A stretch of 64,000 nt of DNA from Burkholderia anthina. GTDB taxonomy: Bacteria; Pseudomonadota; Gammaproteobacteria; Burkholderiales; Burkholderiaceae. The stretch is taken from assembly GCF_001547525.1 (NCBI RefSeq), contig NZ_CM003769.1, forward strand, positions 806,001 to 870,000. The letters are read 5' to 3'. Positions 1 through 9,268 of this stretch are shown here, piece after piece. The notes under the pieces are model-generated. The model had not been told where the DNA came from. It did no database searches and saw nothing but the letters and a program-made list of their open reading frames with translations. Numbering within the stretch: position 1 is the stretch's first letter; every line of letters begins with the position of its first letter. Position numbers and translations under genes: made by a program.

Positions 1-546
1 GAGCACGGCGCCGTCGCGGTCGCACCACGCGGCCGCGTGGATGCCGCCCGTCTCGCGCATCAGCGTCTGCCGGGCCGGCAATGCACGGGCGGCGCGTGCG
101 ATCGCGTCGGCGCCGATGCCCGCGGCCGCGCCGGCGGCGGCGATGCGCGGCGGCTGCAGGTCGAGTTGCGCGATGCTTTCGATGCCGCACACGCCGCAGC
201 CCGTGCGGCCGGCCAGCGCGCGGCGGTGCGCCTTCAGCGCCATGAACGCCTGCTGCGACACGGTCAGCCGCACTTCGGCGCTGCCGGGCCGGCATTCGCT
301 TTCGATATCGAAGACGTCCGACGCGCGCTCGACGATGCCTTCGCTCAGTGCGAAGCCGAGGCCGAATGCGTCGAGGTCGATCGGCGTCGCCATCATGACC
401 GTGTGCGAGATGCCGTTGAACACGAGTGCAACCGGCGTCTCGTCGACGACGCGATCGACGGTGTCGCGCGCGTCGCCGGCACGGTGGCGCGTCACCCGAC
501 ACGCGGTGCTGCCGGTCGGATCGTCGCGGTGGATGCAGGACTCCAT
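1..546 (-). CDS. fdhD: FdhD, formate dehydrogenase accessory sulfurtransferase (3' end cut by window)
   Basis: FdhD carries sulfur from the IscS desulfurase to the molybdenum cofactor of formate dehydrogenases; without it the enzyme is inactive. The 182 visible residues start at an ATG with GGAG about 9 bases upstream. They show the FdhD core: an early [15 protein letters not shown] segment, then GRTGCGVCG near residue 122, whose CxxC pair is the known sulfur-transfer site. The reading frame runs open to base 1, so the C-terminal part lies outside the window. It is divergent from the cytochrome oxidase genes. A molybdoenzyme of the FdhF/YdeP type lies about 19 kb away on the same strand and could be a client; that link is inference. 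Confidence 0.93.
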   Translation of the reverse strand, partial: MESCIHRDDPTGSTACRVTRHRAGDARDTVDRVVDETPVALVFNGISHTVMMATPIDLDAFGLGFALSEGIVERASDVFDIESECRPGSAEVRLTVSQQAFMALKAHRRALAGRTGCGVCGIESIAQLDLQPPRIAAAGAAAGIGADAIARAARALPARQTLMRETGGIHAAAWCDRDGAVL

Positions 547-970
547 GCAGGTTTCTCCAGGCGGGGCGGCCGGCGGGCCGGCCGGGCTCGGCGCATGCGC
601 CGAACGACGGGAATCGATGCCGCCGGGCGGGGCGCCGAAGGGCGCGCGACCGCCGCGGGCTGGCGTTGCATCACATGTTAAGTGGAGCGAACAGCGCACC
701 GCAGGCACAGCGCCGCAACGGGGAAAGCAGTACAGCTGAGCGCCCCGCCGGCACGGAAAGTGTTTTCCGTGCACACATCTTTGGCGGAGCGGGCATCACA
801 GTTTCAGCGCACGTCCGAATGATTGCGAGTATCGTTGCAAACGCGATATCGTCATTCACGCTTCGATGCCGTGCGAGCGACCGGTTGCGTTCGCATGTGT
901 CGCCGCCAAGCCGTCGCGCGATTTCCTGCTTCGAGCGTACGTCCTCACAAACCACGAGCAAATTACGGTC
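547..970. other. Divergent intergenic region between fdhD and the cio operon
   Basis: These 424 bases separate two divergent genes and must hold both promoters. The only clear structure is a perfect inverted repeat at 751-772, listed separately. I found no convincing Fnr-type TTGAT-N4-ATCAA site and no good sigma-70 hexamer pair. Short open frames here have no coding character. Confidence 0.6.
751..772. repeat. 9-bp perfect inverted repeat upstream of cioA
   Basis: The arms GCACGGAAA and TTTCCGTGC are separated by GTGT and lie about 200 bases before the cioA start. No T-run follows on either strand, so an intrinsic terminator is unlikely. It may be an operator or a 5' leader hairpin of the oxidase operon. 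The repeat is seen directly; the role is inference. Confidence 0.5.
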
Positions 971-2371
971 ATGGAAATCTTCGATGCGTTCCATCTCGCC
1001 CGATTGCAATTCGCATTCACGGTGTCGTTCCACATCGTGTTCCCCGCGATCAGCATCGGCATGGCGAGCTTTCTGGCAGTGCTGGAATGGCGCTATCTCG
1101 TCACCGGCGACGCCGCCTACAAATCCATGTTTCAGTTCTGGTCGAAGATCTTCGCGATCGGCTTCGGGATGGGCGTGGTCTCCGGCGTCGTGATGGCGTA
1201 CGAGTTCGGCACCAACTGGTCCGGGTTCTCGCGCGTCGCGGGCAACATCACGGGGCCGCTGCTCACGTACGAAGTGCTGACGGCGTTCTTCCTCGAAGCC
1301 GGCTTCCTCGGCGTGATGCTGTTCGGCTGGCAGCGCGTCAGCCCGCGCGCGCACTTCTTCGCGACGCTGATGGTGGCGGTCGGCACGCTGATCTCGACGT
1401 TCTGGATTCTCGCGTCGAACAGCTTCATGCAGACGCCGCAAGGCTACAAGATCGAAAACGGCCTCGTCGTGCCGGTCGACTGGTTCAAGGTGATCTTCAA
1501 CCCGTCGTTTCCGTACCGTCTCGCGCACATGACGATCGCGGCGTTCATCGTCGCGGGCTTCATCGTCGCCGCGTGCGGCGCGTGGCACCTGCTGAAGGGC
1601 CGCCGCGACGAGCCGGTGAAGCGCAGCTTCTCGATGGCGCTGTGGATGCTGCTGGTGCTCGCGCCGATCCAGATCTTCGTCGGCGACGCGCACGGGCTGA
1701 ACACGCGCGAATATCAGCCGGCGAAGATCGCGGCGATCGAGGGGCTGTGGGAAACCGAGAAGGGCGGCACCGCGCTGAACCTCGTCGGGTTGCCCGACAT
1801 GCAGGCCGAAACCACGCGCTATGCGATCCAGGTGCCGCACCTCGGCAGCCTGATCCTCACGCACAGCTGGGACGGCGAGATCCGCGGGCTGAAGGAATTC
1901 GCGCCGCAGGATCGCCCGTATTCGCCGATCATCTTCTGGACGTTCCGGATCATGGCCGGCCTGGGGATGCTGATGCTGCTGACCGCGCTGCTCGGGCTGC
2001 TGCTGAGAAAGGGCGGGCGCCTGTACGAGACGCGCTGGTTCCAGTGGCTCGTCGTGTGCATGGGGCCGTCGGGCATCGTCGCGCTGCTGGCCGGCTGGAT
2101 CACGACCGAGGTCGGGCGCCAGCCGTGGACCGTGTACGGCGTGCTGCGCACCATCGATTCGGTCGCGCCGCTCACCGCGCAGCAGGTCGGCGTATCGCTG
2201 CTGATCTTCGTGGTCGTGTACTTCCTGGTATTCGGAACGGGTATCTACTACATGATGAAACTGATGAAGCGCGGGCCGGCCGCCCAGGCCGGGTACATCG
2301 AGCTGCACCGGCATCCGGGGCTGCGCAAGAGCGCGCTGTCCACGCCGCTGAACGTCATCGAGGCGGAGTAA
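971..2371 (+). CDS. cioA: Cytochrome bd-type quinol oxidase subunit I (CioA/CydA)
   Basis: Subunit I of a bd-type terminal oxidase. It oxidises quinol at the periplasmic side and carries the haems that reduce oxygen to water without proton pumping. The 466-residue product starts at the ATG before EIFDAFHLARLQFAFT, which is the family's usual N terminus. It has about nine membrane segments and the GRQPW motif (in GWITTEVGRQPW, near residue 380) diagnostic of CydA/CioA. The quinol-binding Q-loop is short, as in the cyanide-insensitive CIO branch of Pseudomonas and Burkholderia rather than E. coli CydA; this is why I prefer cioA. cioB follows after two bases, so the pair is one operon. An in-frame upstream ATG at 866 would add 35 residues of non-membrane sequence and is unlikely. 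Confidence 0.95.
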   Translation: MEIFDAFHLARLQFAFTVSFHIVFPAISIGMASFLAVLEWRYLVTGDAAYKSMFQFWSKIFAIGFGMGVVSGVVMAYEFGTNWSGFSRVAGNITGPLLTYEVLTAFFLEAGFLGVMLFGWQRVSPRAHFFATLMVAVGTLISTFWILASNSFMQTPQGYKIENGLVVPVDWFKVIFNPSFPYRLAHMTIAAFIVAGFIVAACGAWHLLKGRRDEPVKRSFSMALWMLLVLAPIQIFVGDAHGLNTREYQPAKIAAIEGLWETEKGGTALNLVGLPDMQAETTRYAIQVPHLGSLILTHSWDGEIRGLKEFAPQDRPYSPIIFWTFRIMAGLGMLMLLTALLGLLLRKGGRLYETRWFQWLVVCMGPSGIVALLAGWITTEVGRQPWTVYGVLRTIDSVAPLTAQQVGVSLLIFVVVYFLVFGTGIYYMMKLMKRGPAAQAGYIELHRHPGLRKSALSTPLNVIEAE

Positions 2372-2373
2372 CC

Positions 2374-3381
2374 ATGCACATCGATCTTCCTGTCGTCTGG
2401 GCCGCGATCATCGGCCTCGGCGTATTCATCTACGTGATGCTGGACGGTTTCGACCTCGGCATCGGGCTGCTGTTTCCGTTCTTCGATGCGAAGGCCGAGC
2501 GCCAGGTGATGCTCGACACCGTCGCGCCGGTGTGGGACGGCAACGAGACGTTCCTCGTGCTCGGCGGCGCGGGCCTCTATGGCGCGTTTCCGGTCGTGTA
2601 TTCGACGCTGCTGCCGGCCAACTACCTGCCGCTGGTGCTGATGCTGGTCGGGCTGATCTTCCGCGGCGCGGCGTTCGAGCTGCGCGCGAAAGCCACCCGC
2701 ACGCAGCACATGTGGGATCTCGCGTTCATCGGCGGCTCGGCGCTCGCCGCGTTCTGCCAGGGGATCGTGCTCGGTTCGCTGCTGCAGGGCATCAAGATCG
2801 AGAACAACCATTTCGTGGGCGGGCCGTTCGACTGGCTGTCGCCGTTCAGCATGCTGTGCGGGATCGGCGTGCTCGTCACCTATGCGACGCTCGGCTGCGG
2901 CTGGCTGATCCTGAAGGTCGACGGCGAACTGCAGCGCAAGATGCGGTTGCTGATGAAGCCGCTCACGGGCGTGCTGCTCGCGGTGATGGGCGTCGTGAGC
3001 CTGTGGACCGTGATCGGGCTGCCGGCCGTCGCGCACCGCTGGTTCGGCAGCGGCAACCTCGGCTGGTTCCTGCCGGTGCCGGTCCTCGTCGTCGCATGCG
3101 TGTGGGGCATCTTCCACGCGGTGAAGCGTGCGCACGAGGCCACGCCGTTCCTGCTGACGCTCGCGCTCGTGTTCCTCGGCTACACGGGGCTCGTGATCAG
3201 CATCTGGCCGAACATCGTGCCGCCGTCGCTGACGATCTGGGACGCGTCGTCGAGCCATTCGAGCCAGTTGTTCGCGCTGGTCGGCACCGTCATCGTGCTG
3301 CCGATCATCCTCGTGTACAACGCGATGCAGTATCGCGTGTTTCGCGGCAAGGTGCGCGAGGGCGACATCGGCTATCACTGA
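2374..3381 (+). CDS. cioB: Cytochrome bd-type quinol oxidase subunit II (CioB/CydB)
   Basis: Subunit II of the bd-type oxidase, the structural partner of CioA in the inner membrane. The 335-residue product begins two bases after the cioA stop and has the family's opening VWAAIIGLGVFIYVMLDGFDLG, with the conserved DGFDLG turn, followed by PVWDGNETFL, another CydB signature. Eight or nine hydrophobic segments are visible. Length fits CydB/CioB. No small CydX-type subunit follows, and no CydDC exporter lies nearby. A stem-loop at 3462-3482 probably ends the transcript. Confidence 0.95.
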   Translation: MHIDLPVVWAAIIGLGVFIYVMLDGFDLGIGLLFPFFDAKAERQVMLDTVAPVWDGNETFLVLGGAGLYGAFPVVYSTLLPANYLPLVLMLVGLIFRGAAFELRAKATRTQHMWDLAFIGGSALAAFCQGIVLGSLLQGIKIENNHFVGGPFDWLSPFSMLCGIGVLVTYATLGCGWLILKVDGELQRKMRLLMKPLTGVLLAVMGVVSLWTVIGLPAVAHRWFGSGNLGWFLPVPVLVVACVWGIFHAVKRAHEATPFLLTLALVFLGYTGLVISIWPNIVPPSLTIWDASSSHSSQLFALVGTVIVLPIILVYNAMQYRVFRGKVREGDIGYH

Positions 3382-3461
3382 GCGGCACGCGAGGTGACAG
3401 GGCGCGGCGCTCGCGTATCATCACGCGCGGCGCGGCGCCCGGCACGGTGCCCGACAGAAAG

Positions 3462-3482
3462 CGGCCCGCCACGCGCGGGCCG
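3462..3482 (+). terminator. Stem-loop after cioB
   Basis: The arms CGGCCCGC and GCGGGCCG enclose CACGC, giving an 8-bp all-GC stem 80 bases after the cioB stop and 64 bases before the next gene. There is no T-run behind it, so it is at best a weak intrinsic terminator or an mRNA 3'-end stabiliser. Confidence 0.4.
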
Positions 3483-3546
3483 TTGCGCATCGGGTGCGGG
3501 CGCAACGGGTTGCGTTGCGCATTCCTTTGGCAGTCGAGAAAACATC

Positions 3547-4467
3547 ATGATCGTCAGACCGCGACAGAACTGGCTCAGGATGCTGTTCGTATGGAACGGC
3601 TCCGTGCTGCAATCGATCATTCCGCAGCTCGTGTTCATGGCGATCGTCAGCACGCTGGCGGTCTTCACGAACGGGCGCATCTTCGGCGAGAAGATTCCGC
3701 TCAACACCGCGCCGTTCACGCTGTTCGGGCTCGCGCTCGCGATCTTCCTCGGGTTTCGCAACAACGCGAGCTTCGAGCGCTTCAAGGAAGCGCGGCATCT
3801 GTGGGGCAACCTGCTGATCGCCGCACGCGCGGTGACGTCGCAACTGCATCGCTACCTGCCCGACAGCGTGAGCGACGCCGAGCGCAACCGGCTCGCCGAT
3901 CTGCTGATCGCACTCGCGTATGCGTTGAAGCATCAGTTGCGTCATACCGATCCGGCTGCGGATCTGCAGCGCATTCTCGGGGCGGAACGCGCGGCGGCGC
4001 TTGGCGGCAAATGCTACAAGCCGGTCGCGATCCTCGACGAACTGCGCGGCGGCATCGTCCGTGCGCTAGGCCGCGCGCCCGGCAGCGACACGGCCTGCTG
4101 GATGTTCGAGACGCAACTCGACGAGCTCGGCAAGTCGATCGGTGGTTGCGAGCGCATCCTGTCGACGCCGATCCCGTTTTCGTACAGCGTGCTGCTCCAT
4201 CGCACCGTGTATGCGTATTGCGTGCTGCTGCCGTTCGGGCTCGTCGATTCGACGGAGTTCTTCACGCCGCTGATCTGCGTGTTCATCTCGTACACGCTGA
4301 TCGCGCTCGAAGCGATCGCGAACGAAGTGGCCGAACCGTTCGGGCTCGCGCCGAATGCGCTCGCGCTCGATGCGATCACGCGCACGATCGAGCGGTCGGT
4401 GCTCGAACTCGGCGATCGGCCGATGCCGGAGGAGTTCGTGCCGGCGTCGACGTATCAGATCACGTAG
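3547..4467 (+). CDS. Bestrophin-family (RFP-TM/YneE) membrane channel
   Basis: A 306-residue membrane protein of the bacterial bestrophin (YneE, UPF0187) family, whose studied members form pentameric ion channels. Family signs are the N-terminal WNGSVLQSIIPQLV membrane segment, the FRNNASFERFKEARHLWGNL stretch typical of bacterial bestrophins (near residues 70-90), and the late PFGLVDSTEFFTPL and EVAEPFG segments that match the conserved gate and acidic regions. The start was chosen at the first ATG before the basic stretch; no strong Shine-Dalgarno is visible. It follows cioB by 165 bases with a stem-loop between, so it may be its own transcript. Substrate and role here are unknown. Confidence 0.85.
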   Translation: MIVRPRQNWLRMLFVWNGSVLQSIIPQLVFMAIVSTLAVFTNGRIFGEKIPLNTAPFTLFGLALAIFLGFRNNASFERFKEARHLWGNLLIAARAVTSQLHRYLPDSVSDAERNRLADLLIALAYALKHQLRHTDPAADLQRILGAERAAALGGKCYKPVAILDELRGGIVRALGRAPGSDTACWMFETQLDELGKSIGGCERILSTPIPFSYSVLLHRTVYAYCVLLPFGLVDSTEFFTPLICVFISYTLIALEAIANEVAEPFGLAPNALALDAITRTIERSVLELGDRPMPEEFVPASTYQIT

Positions 4468-4560
4468 GCGGCGCGGTCGGTAGTGTAGTCGTCGGTAAGG
4501 TTGATCGGCCGGGCCGGGAACGGTTGTGTAGACTCGGGCTCGTTCAATGGAGCCCATACC

Positions 4561-4974
4561 ATGCAACTTCTCGATCACGTGTCGATCAGTGTTCCGGACA
4601 TCGACCTGGCACGCCCCTTCTACGATGCCATCATGGCTGCGCTGGGCGCGACCAAGGTCTATGACCGCGCCAACGCGCTCGGCTATGGCGAACGTTGCAG
4701 CGCGAATGACCCGGAGTCGACTTTTCTGGCGGTGTATCTGGACCCCGCCGAAATCGGGGCGAGCAAGCGGCACTGGTGTTTCAAGGCTGCTTCCCGCGAG
4801 CAGGTACATGCGTTCTTCGACGCAGGGCTCGCGACGGGCGGCCAGTCCGACGGCGCCCCCGGCTTGCGGCCGCAGTACCACGGCGACTACTACGCGGCTT
4901 TCCTGGTCGATCCGGCCGGCAACCGGATCGAGGCCGTGTGTCATGCGGCGGGGGCGGGGCGCGAGCGGTCGTGA
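4561..4974 (+). CDS. VOC-fold (glyoxalase/dioxygenase superfamily) protein
   Basis: A 137-residue protein of the vicinal oxygen chelate fold. The start QLLDHVSISVPDIDLARPFYDAIM and the late YYAAFLVDPAGNRIEAVCH are the paired beta-alpha-beta modules of single-domain VOC proteins, with an early His and a late Glu in the usual metal positions. AATGGAGCCC precedes the ATG. Members include glyoxalase I, fosfomycin and bleomycin resistance proteins and dioxygenases; nothing in the sequence or its neighbours says which. It converges on trpS with about 110 bases between. Confidence 0.8.
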   Translation: MQLLDHVSISVPDIDLARPFYDAIMAALGATKVYDRANALGYGERCSANDPESTFLAVYLDPAEIGASKRHWCFKAASREQVHAFFDAGLATGGQSDGAPGLRPQYHGDYYAAFLVDPAGNRIEAVCHAAGAGRERS

Positions 4975-5084
4975 CGGTGGTGAGGCCCCGCGGCCGCTAG
5001 TTTTCGACTGCGTGGGAGTCCCACGTCCCGAGCGATATCGCTTTACTCAGCATGCCGACGGTCAACGCATGCCGCCGGAACGTA

Positions 5085-6182
<1,098 letters not shown>

Positions 6183-6307
6183 CGTTTGGGACATGCAAAA
6201 GGAAACGGGCCGCCTGGGTCAGGCGCGCCACCAGCAATGCACGATCGGCGAGGCGGGTCGGGTTTCCATCGCGGCAGTATAGCGTAGTGCGTCCGGGGAC
6301 GTGCGCG

Positions 6308-6463
6308 TCAGCGGATCACCGACTCCATCGCGAGGTAGGCGGTTTCGGCGGACGGCCACAGCAGATACAGCAGGCCGGCCATCAGCAGCCACGCGCCGGC
6401 GCGTACGAGCGGCGTGCGGTCCTTGTCGCGTGGGGAATGGATGGGCTGCTTCGATTTCTTCAT
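6308..6463 (-). CDS. Small single-span membrane protein (51 aa), unrecognised
   Basis: A 51-residue frame with a basic, charged N terminus (KKSKQPIHSPRDKDR) and one hydrophobic helix at about residues 21-38 (RAGAWLLMAGLLYLLWP), ending ETAYLAMESVIR. The composition (positive-inside start, single span, Trp at the boundary) is that of a real small membrane protein rather than a random GC-rich frame. It sits about 210 bases downstream of nothing else on its strand and is codirectional with trpS. The Shine-Dalgarno is weak. Function unknown. Confidence 0.5.
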   Translation of the reverse strand: MKKSKQPIHSPRDKDRTPLVRAGAWLLMAGLLYLLWPSAETAYLAMESVIR

Positions 6464-6927
6464 GCTTGCAGGCGCGAGGTGCGCCACTCCAACGTTACTG
6501 CAACGGGTCGCGCGGGGCGAGGCCGGGGTGTTGCGGGGAAATGGGGCTCAATCTGGCTTCCCGTGCGGCGGGGCACGCGCGGGCATTTAAAGGGGAACGA
6601 TCATGTGTTCGGTGAACGCATCGTTTCGTGCGAAGCGGTGCGCATGCTACCAGTTCGGGGCGGCGCGCACAGTCAGGAATTGTAGGGCAATGGCCCGAAT
6701 GGATCGCGTCGCGTTCGGTTGGCGAGCCAGGCCGAGGCCGCGGTATTTCTCGGTCGGGTGCGACTGCGGGGGGCCAATGATATCACCCGGAAAAAACCGG
6801 ATGGACCCGCTGGTCTCGCGCGTGGGCACCATAGTGAGCGGGCGATAATGGGTTCGCTTTTCTTGCGTGGGTATTCGAAATCGTGCGAAATCAATTACGT
6901 CCGACTGCTGCCAACCGTATTGGCTTC
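6464..6927. other. Intergenic region before the R-body locus
   Basis: 464 bases with no convincing gene. Several open frames exist on both strands but lack starts with ribosome sites and have Arg/Pro-rich shadow composition. Base composition becomes AT-richer from about 6840 towards the lipoprotein-like gene, so that gene's promoter probably lies there, but I cannot place the hexamers. Confidence 0.5.
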
Positions 6928-7245
6928 ATGCAATTGGTTTCTGTTTTCCTGTTCTTCGCGTGTACAGCCTGTTCGAGGAACGATGTTCTCCCTCGGAATA
7001 TGTCGCTGACTGCCTTCAATCCGCATCGCGGGTGGGACGGCAAGAAGGAGACGTTGATCGACGCGGCGAAGGCGGCGACGTCCGCGCCGGTGTCGCCGGT
7101 CAAGCCCGCGGCGCATTCCGTGTCGCCGCGTACGGGCCGCGTGCATGTGCCCGATGGCTACATGCCGCGGGAGAAGCCGCAAGCCGCCGATCCTCCCCGA
7201 GCGGAAACGACGGCCGCCCCTGTCGGTGGTTACCGGCTCACCTGA
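6928..7245 (+). CDS. Small secreted or lipoprotein-like protein at the head of the reb locus
   Basis: A 105-residue product. It opens with a short hydrophobic segment QLVSVFLFFACTACSRND that looks like a lipoprotein signal, with Cys at residue 18 or so preceded by Thr-Ala; the -3 position is Cys rather than Leu, so the lipobox is imperfect. The rest is polar, with Ala/Pro/Lys-rich low-complexity sequence. An in-frame GTG at 6883 would add 15 residues. Neither start has a good ribosome site. It is codirectional with the R-body genes and 228 bases ahead of the next one; membership in the locus is inference. Confidence 0.45.
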   Translation: MQLVSVFLFFACTACSRNDVLPRNMSLTAFNPHRGWDGKKETLIDAAKAATSAPVSPVKPAAHSVSPRTGRVHVPDGYMPREKPQAADPPRAETTAAPVGGYRLT

Positions 7246-7473
7246 CACACACCGCCCGCCCGCCCCGCCTCCCGACTTCACATCCTCGTCGCACGGTTCG
7301 TCCTTGCAGCGGTCCTGCCGACATTTCCGGCAAGGCCGTCGCACGTCCCTTTCCCGGAGAACACCATGCGATATCCATTGCAGCACCCCGACCTGGCCGC
7401 CGTGACGCGGCGCCCATCCGAACCCGAACCGCACGTACCCGCGTCGCGAGCGACCGGCGAGGAGGGGTGAGCC

Positions 7474-8112
7474 ATGAGCACTGAAGAACTGACCCCGCTG
7501 CTGCGGCAGCTTGCGGAGAAGCGACTCGGACGACCCCTCGAGCCCGAAGAACAGGCGTTGCTCGAGCGGCTGCCGAGCCGGCAGGGGAACCCGCCGCCGC
7601 CCGCCGGCGGCCCGGCCGCGCAGGCGGGCGCCGCGAAGCCGCCATTGCCGCAATTCAAAACGCGGCAAGAGGCGCGCGAACAGATCAAGCATTTCCTGCA
7701 GCTCAACCAGCAAAAGGCGTACGAGAAGATGCGCGGGATCCTGCAGACGATCGATACGCAGAACGAGACGACTCTCGGCATGCTCGCGTCGGAGCAGCGG
7801 AAAGTATCGGGCGTACTCGACGCGCACGAGCCGGCGGGCGACGCGCAGGCGTCCGGCGCGGTCGAGATCCAGGACAGTACCCGCGAGGCGCTGACGATGA
7901 TCGGGGAACAACTGACGGGCCTGATCCGGCAGGAAATCGAAGCATGCTTCCGGCAATACGGCGATGCGCTCGCGGAACGGCTCGCTGGAGGGCTCGCCGT
8001 CAGGCTCGACGCGATGGAGGACCGGTTGCGGACCATCGGCGCCGGCCCGGCCGGCCCGGCCGAACCCACCGCTGCCGTTCACGATACGCCCGGCGCAGCG
8101 TCCATGGAGTAG
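7474..8112 (+). CDS. Unrecognised coiled-coil protein of the reb locus (212 aa)
   Basis: I do not recognise the family. The start has an excellent GAGGAGGGG ribosome site. Residues 1-30 are helical and acidic/basic (TEELTPLLRQLAEKRLGRPLE); 31-55 are Pro/Gly-rich; 60-110 are a charged helical stretch rich in Gln (LPQFKTRQEAREQIKHFLQ), and 125-185 another amphipathic helix (TREALTMIGEQLTGLI onward) ending in an Ala/Pro tail. There is no signal or membrane segment. The gene ends 80 bases before the first RebB gene, on the same strand. It could be a chaperone, scaffold or regulator of R-body assembly; that is guesswork from position. Confidence 0.65.
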   Translation: MSTEELTPLLRQLAEKRLGRPLEPEEQALLERLPSRQGNPPPPAGGPAAQAGAAKPPLPQFKTRQEAREQIKHFLQLNQQKAYEKMRGILQTIDTQNETTLGMLASEQRKVSGVLDAHEPAGDAQASGAVEIQDSTREALTMIGEQLTGLIRQEIEACFRQYGDALAERLAGGLAVRLDAMEDRLRTIGAGPAGPAEPTAAVHDTPGAASME

Positions 8113-8192
8113 CACGCGGGTCATGCGGCCGAACGCGAAACCGGCCGGCCCCGAAGTGCGACCTCTCAACTACGTGAACCAAGGAGCAACAA

Positions 8193-8525
8193 ATGGCTGA
8201 TACGTGTCAAGTGTGCCAGGTCAATCCCGCGATTACCGATGCGGTCACACAGGTCAACGTCAAGGTGGTCGCGGAAGCGCCGGCAATGGCGATGGGCTCG
8301 CTGTACCAGGCCCAGAGCCATTCGCTCAGCATCCTGTTCGAGAACGCGGTGCAGCAGCAGTCGCAGGCCGCGATCCAGTCGCAAACGTCGACGAACGTGG
8401 GGACGATGCAGCTCTACACGATCGGGCCGGAAAGCGCGGGCGCGGCCGCCACGGAAATCGGCGCGAACGGGATCATTTCGATTCTGGCCGACGTGATCGC
8501 GATCGGGAAGGCAGTCAAGGGCTGA
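8193..8525 (+). CDS. rebB: RebB-family R-body protein 1
   Basis: R-bodies are insoluble protein ribbons, coiled in the cytoplasm, that can unroll into long needles and break membranes; they were first known from Caedibacter killer symbionts. This 110-residue protein carries the RebB (killing trait) core: AITDAVTQVNVKVVAEAPA, then GSLYQAQSHSLSILFENAVQQQ, a long amphipathic helix rich in Ala, Gln and Ser, and a hydrophobic C-terminal helix. The N terminus adds a CxxC pair (TCQVCQ, residues 4-9), absent from the third and fourth paralogues. The ribosome site is AAGGAG. By eye it is about 80% identical to the next gene over the core, so the two are a tandem duplication. Confidence 0.93.
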   Translation: MADTCQVCQVNPAITDAVTQVNVKVVAEAPAMAMGSLYQAQSHSLSILFENAVQQQSQAAIQSQTSTNVGTMQLYTIGPESAGAAATEIGANGIISILADVIAIGKAVKG

Positions 8526-8661
8526 CGCGCCATCGCAACGCCGTGGTCGAGCGGCGGCGCAAGCGGCGTGAGCCGCCCATGCCACCGCCGTGCCGCGAGT
8601 CGGCAGCATGGCCGCCGGCGCCTGAACAGCGGTGCCGCGCGGTGTTCCGGAGCAATCGACA

Positions 8662-8696
8662 GAACGGGCAGCACCGATTCGATGCGGCGCCCGTTC
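8662..8696. repeat. Inverted repeat just ahead of the second RebB gene
   Basis: The arms GAACGGGC and GCCCGTTC are 8 bases each with about 19 bases between. They end 20 bases before the ATG of the second RebB gene, close enough to involve its ribosome site region. Possible translational control or mRNA processing. Confidence 0.35.
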
Positions 8697-8715
8697 GCAA
8701 ATCAGGAGAAATACG

Positions 8716-9072
8716 ATGGCAAACGACGTAGACGATCCGAAAGACCCCTGCAACTGCACGACGTGCGCGGTCAACGCCGCGATCACCGACGCGGTCACGC
8801 AGACCAACGTCAAGGTGGTCGGCGAAGCGCCCGCGATGGCAACGGGTTCGCTGTACCAGGCGCAGAGCCACTCGCTGAGCGTGTTGTTCGAGAACGCGGT
8901 GCAGCAGCAGTCGCAGTCCGCGGTGCAACTGCCGACCTCGACGAACGTGGGCACGATGCAGCTGTACACGCTCGGGCCGGCGAGCGCCGGCGCATCCGCG
9001 ACGGAAATCGGCTCGAACGGCGTGCTTTCCGTGCTGGCCGACGTGCTCGCGCTCGGCAAGGCGCTTGCCTGA
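8716..9072 (+). CDS. rebB: RebB-family R-body protein 2
   Basis: A 118-residue RebB-family subunit and near twin of the preceding gene. The core reads AITDAVTQTNVKVVGEAPA, then GSLYQAQSHSLSVLFENAVQ, then STNVGTMQLYTLGP, and ends with a Leu/Val/Ala helix. Its N terminus is longer and acidic, with three cysteines in CNCTTC (about residues 12-17), an unusual feature for a ribbon protein. AGGAG lies 10 bases upstream of the chosen ATG. Two close but unequal RebB paralogues fit the known need for more than one Reb subunit to polymerise an R-body. A strong hairpin follows 16 bases after the stop. Confidence 0.93.
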   Translation: MANDVDDPKDPCNCTTCAVNAAITDAVTQTNVKVVGEAPAMATGSLYQAQSHSLSVLFENAVQQQSQSAVQLPTSTNVGTMQLYTLGPASAGASATEIGSNGVLSVLADVLALGKALA

Positions 9073-9087
9073 CGCATCACTGGCGCG

Positions 9088-9130
9088 GACGCCGGGCGGC
9101 GGCTCCCATCGGGTGCTGCCGCCCGGCGTC
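9088..9130 (+). terminator. 13-bp stem hairpin after the second RebB gene
   Basis: The arms GACGCCGGGCGGC and GCCGCCCGGCGTC match perfectly, with 17 bases between, starting 16 bases after the stop codon. No T-run follows. It is a likely transcript end or stabilising 3' hairpin that would raise the level of the first two RebB messages over the third. Confidence 0.55.
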
Positions 9131-9268
9131 GGACGCCGTGTCGACACGCCCGCGCAAGCGGGCCCCAGCGGGCGCATCGGTGGCGCCGTGTCGCACGCGG
9201 CAGCGACCGACCCACTCATGCTTTCGCCGTGACAGCGCGTCAGCGGCGAACCAACCAGGAGCAACGAC

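Noticed and set aside
671..2314. 547-codon open frame on the minus strand opposite cioA
   Set aside because: Its composition is Arg/His/Asp/Gln-rich, the usual complement of GC-rich membrane-protein codons; cioA on the plus strand has full family motifs.
2532..4664. 710-codon plus-strand frame across cioB and the bestrophin gene
   Set aside because: Runs through two real genes in another frame and the non-coding gap between them; Arg/Ala/Gly-rich with no start signal.
5011..5025. CGTGGGA-G-TCCCACG palindrome between the VOC gene and trpS as a terminator
   Set aside because: The loop is only one to three bases and no T-run follows on either strand; too weak to list as a terminator.
6603..6848. 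Short frames on both strands at 6.6-6.9 kb
   Set aside because: No ribosome sites, no conserved features; treated as non-coding.
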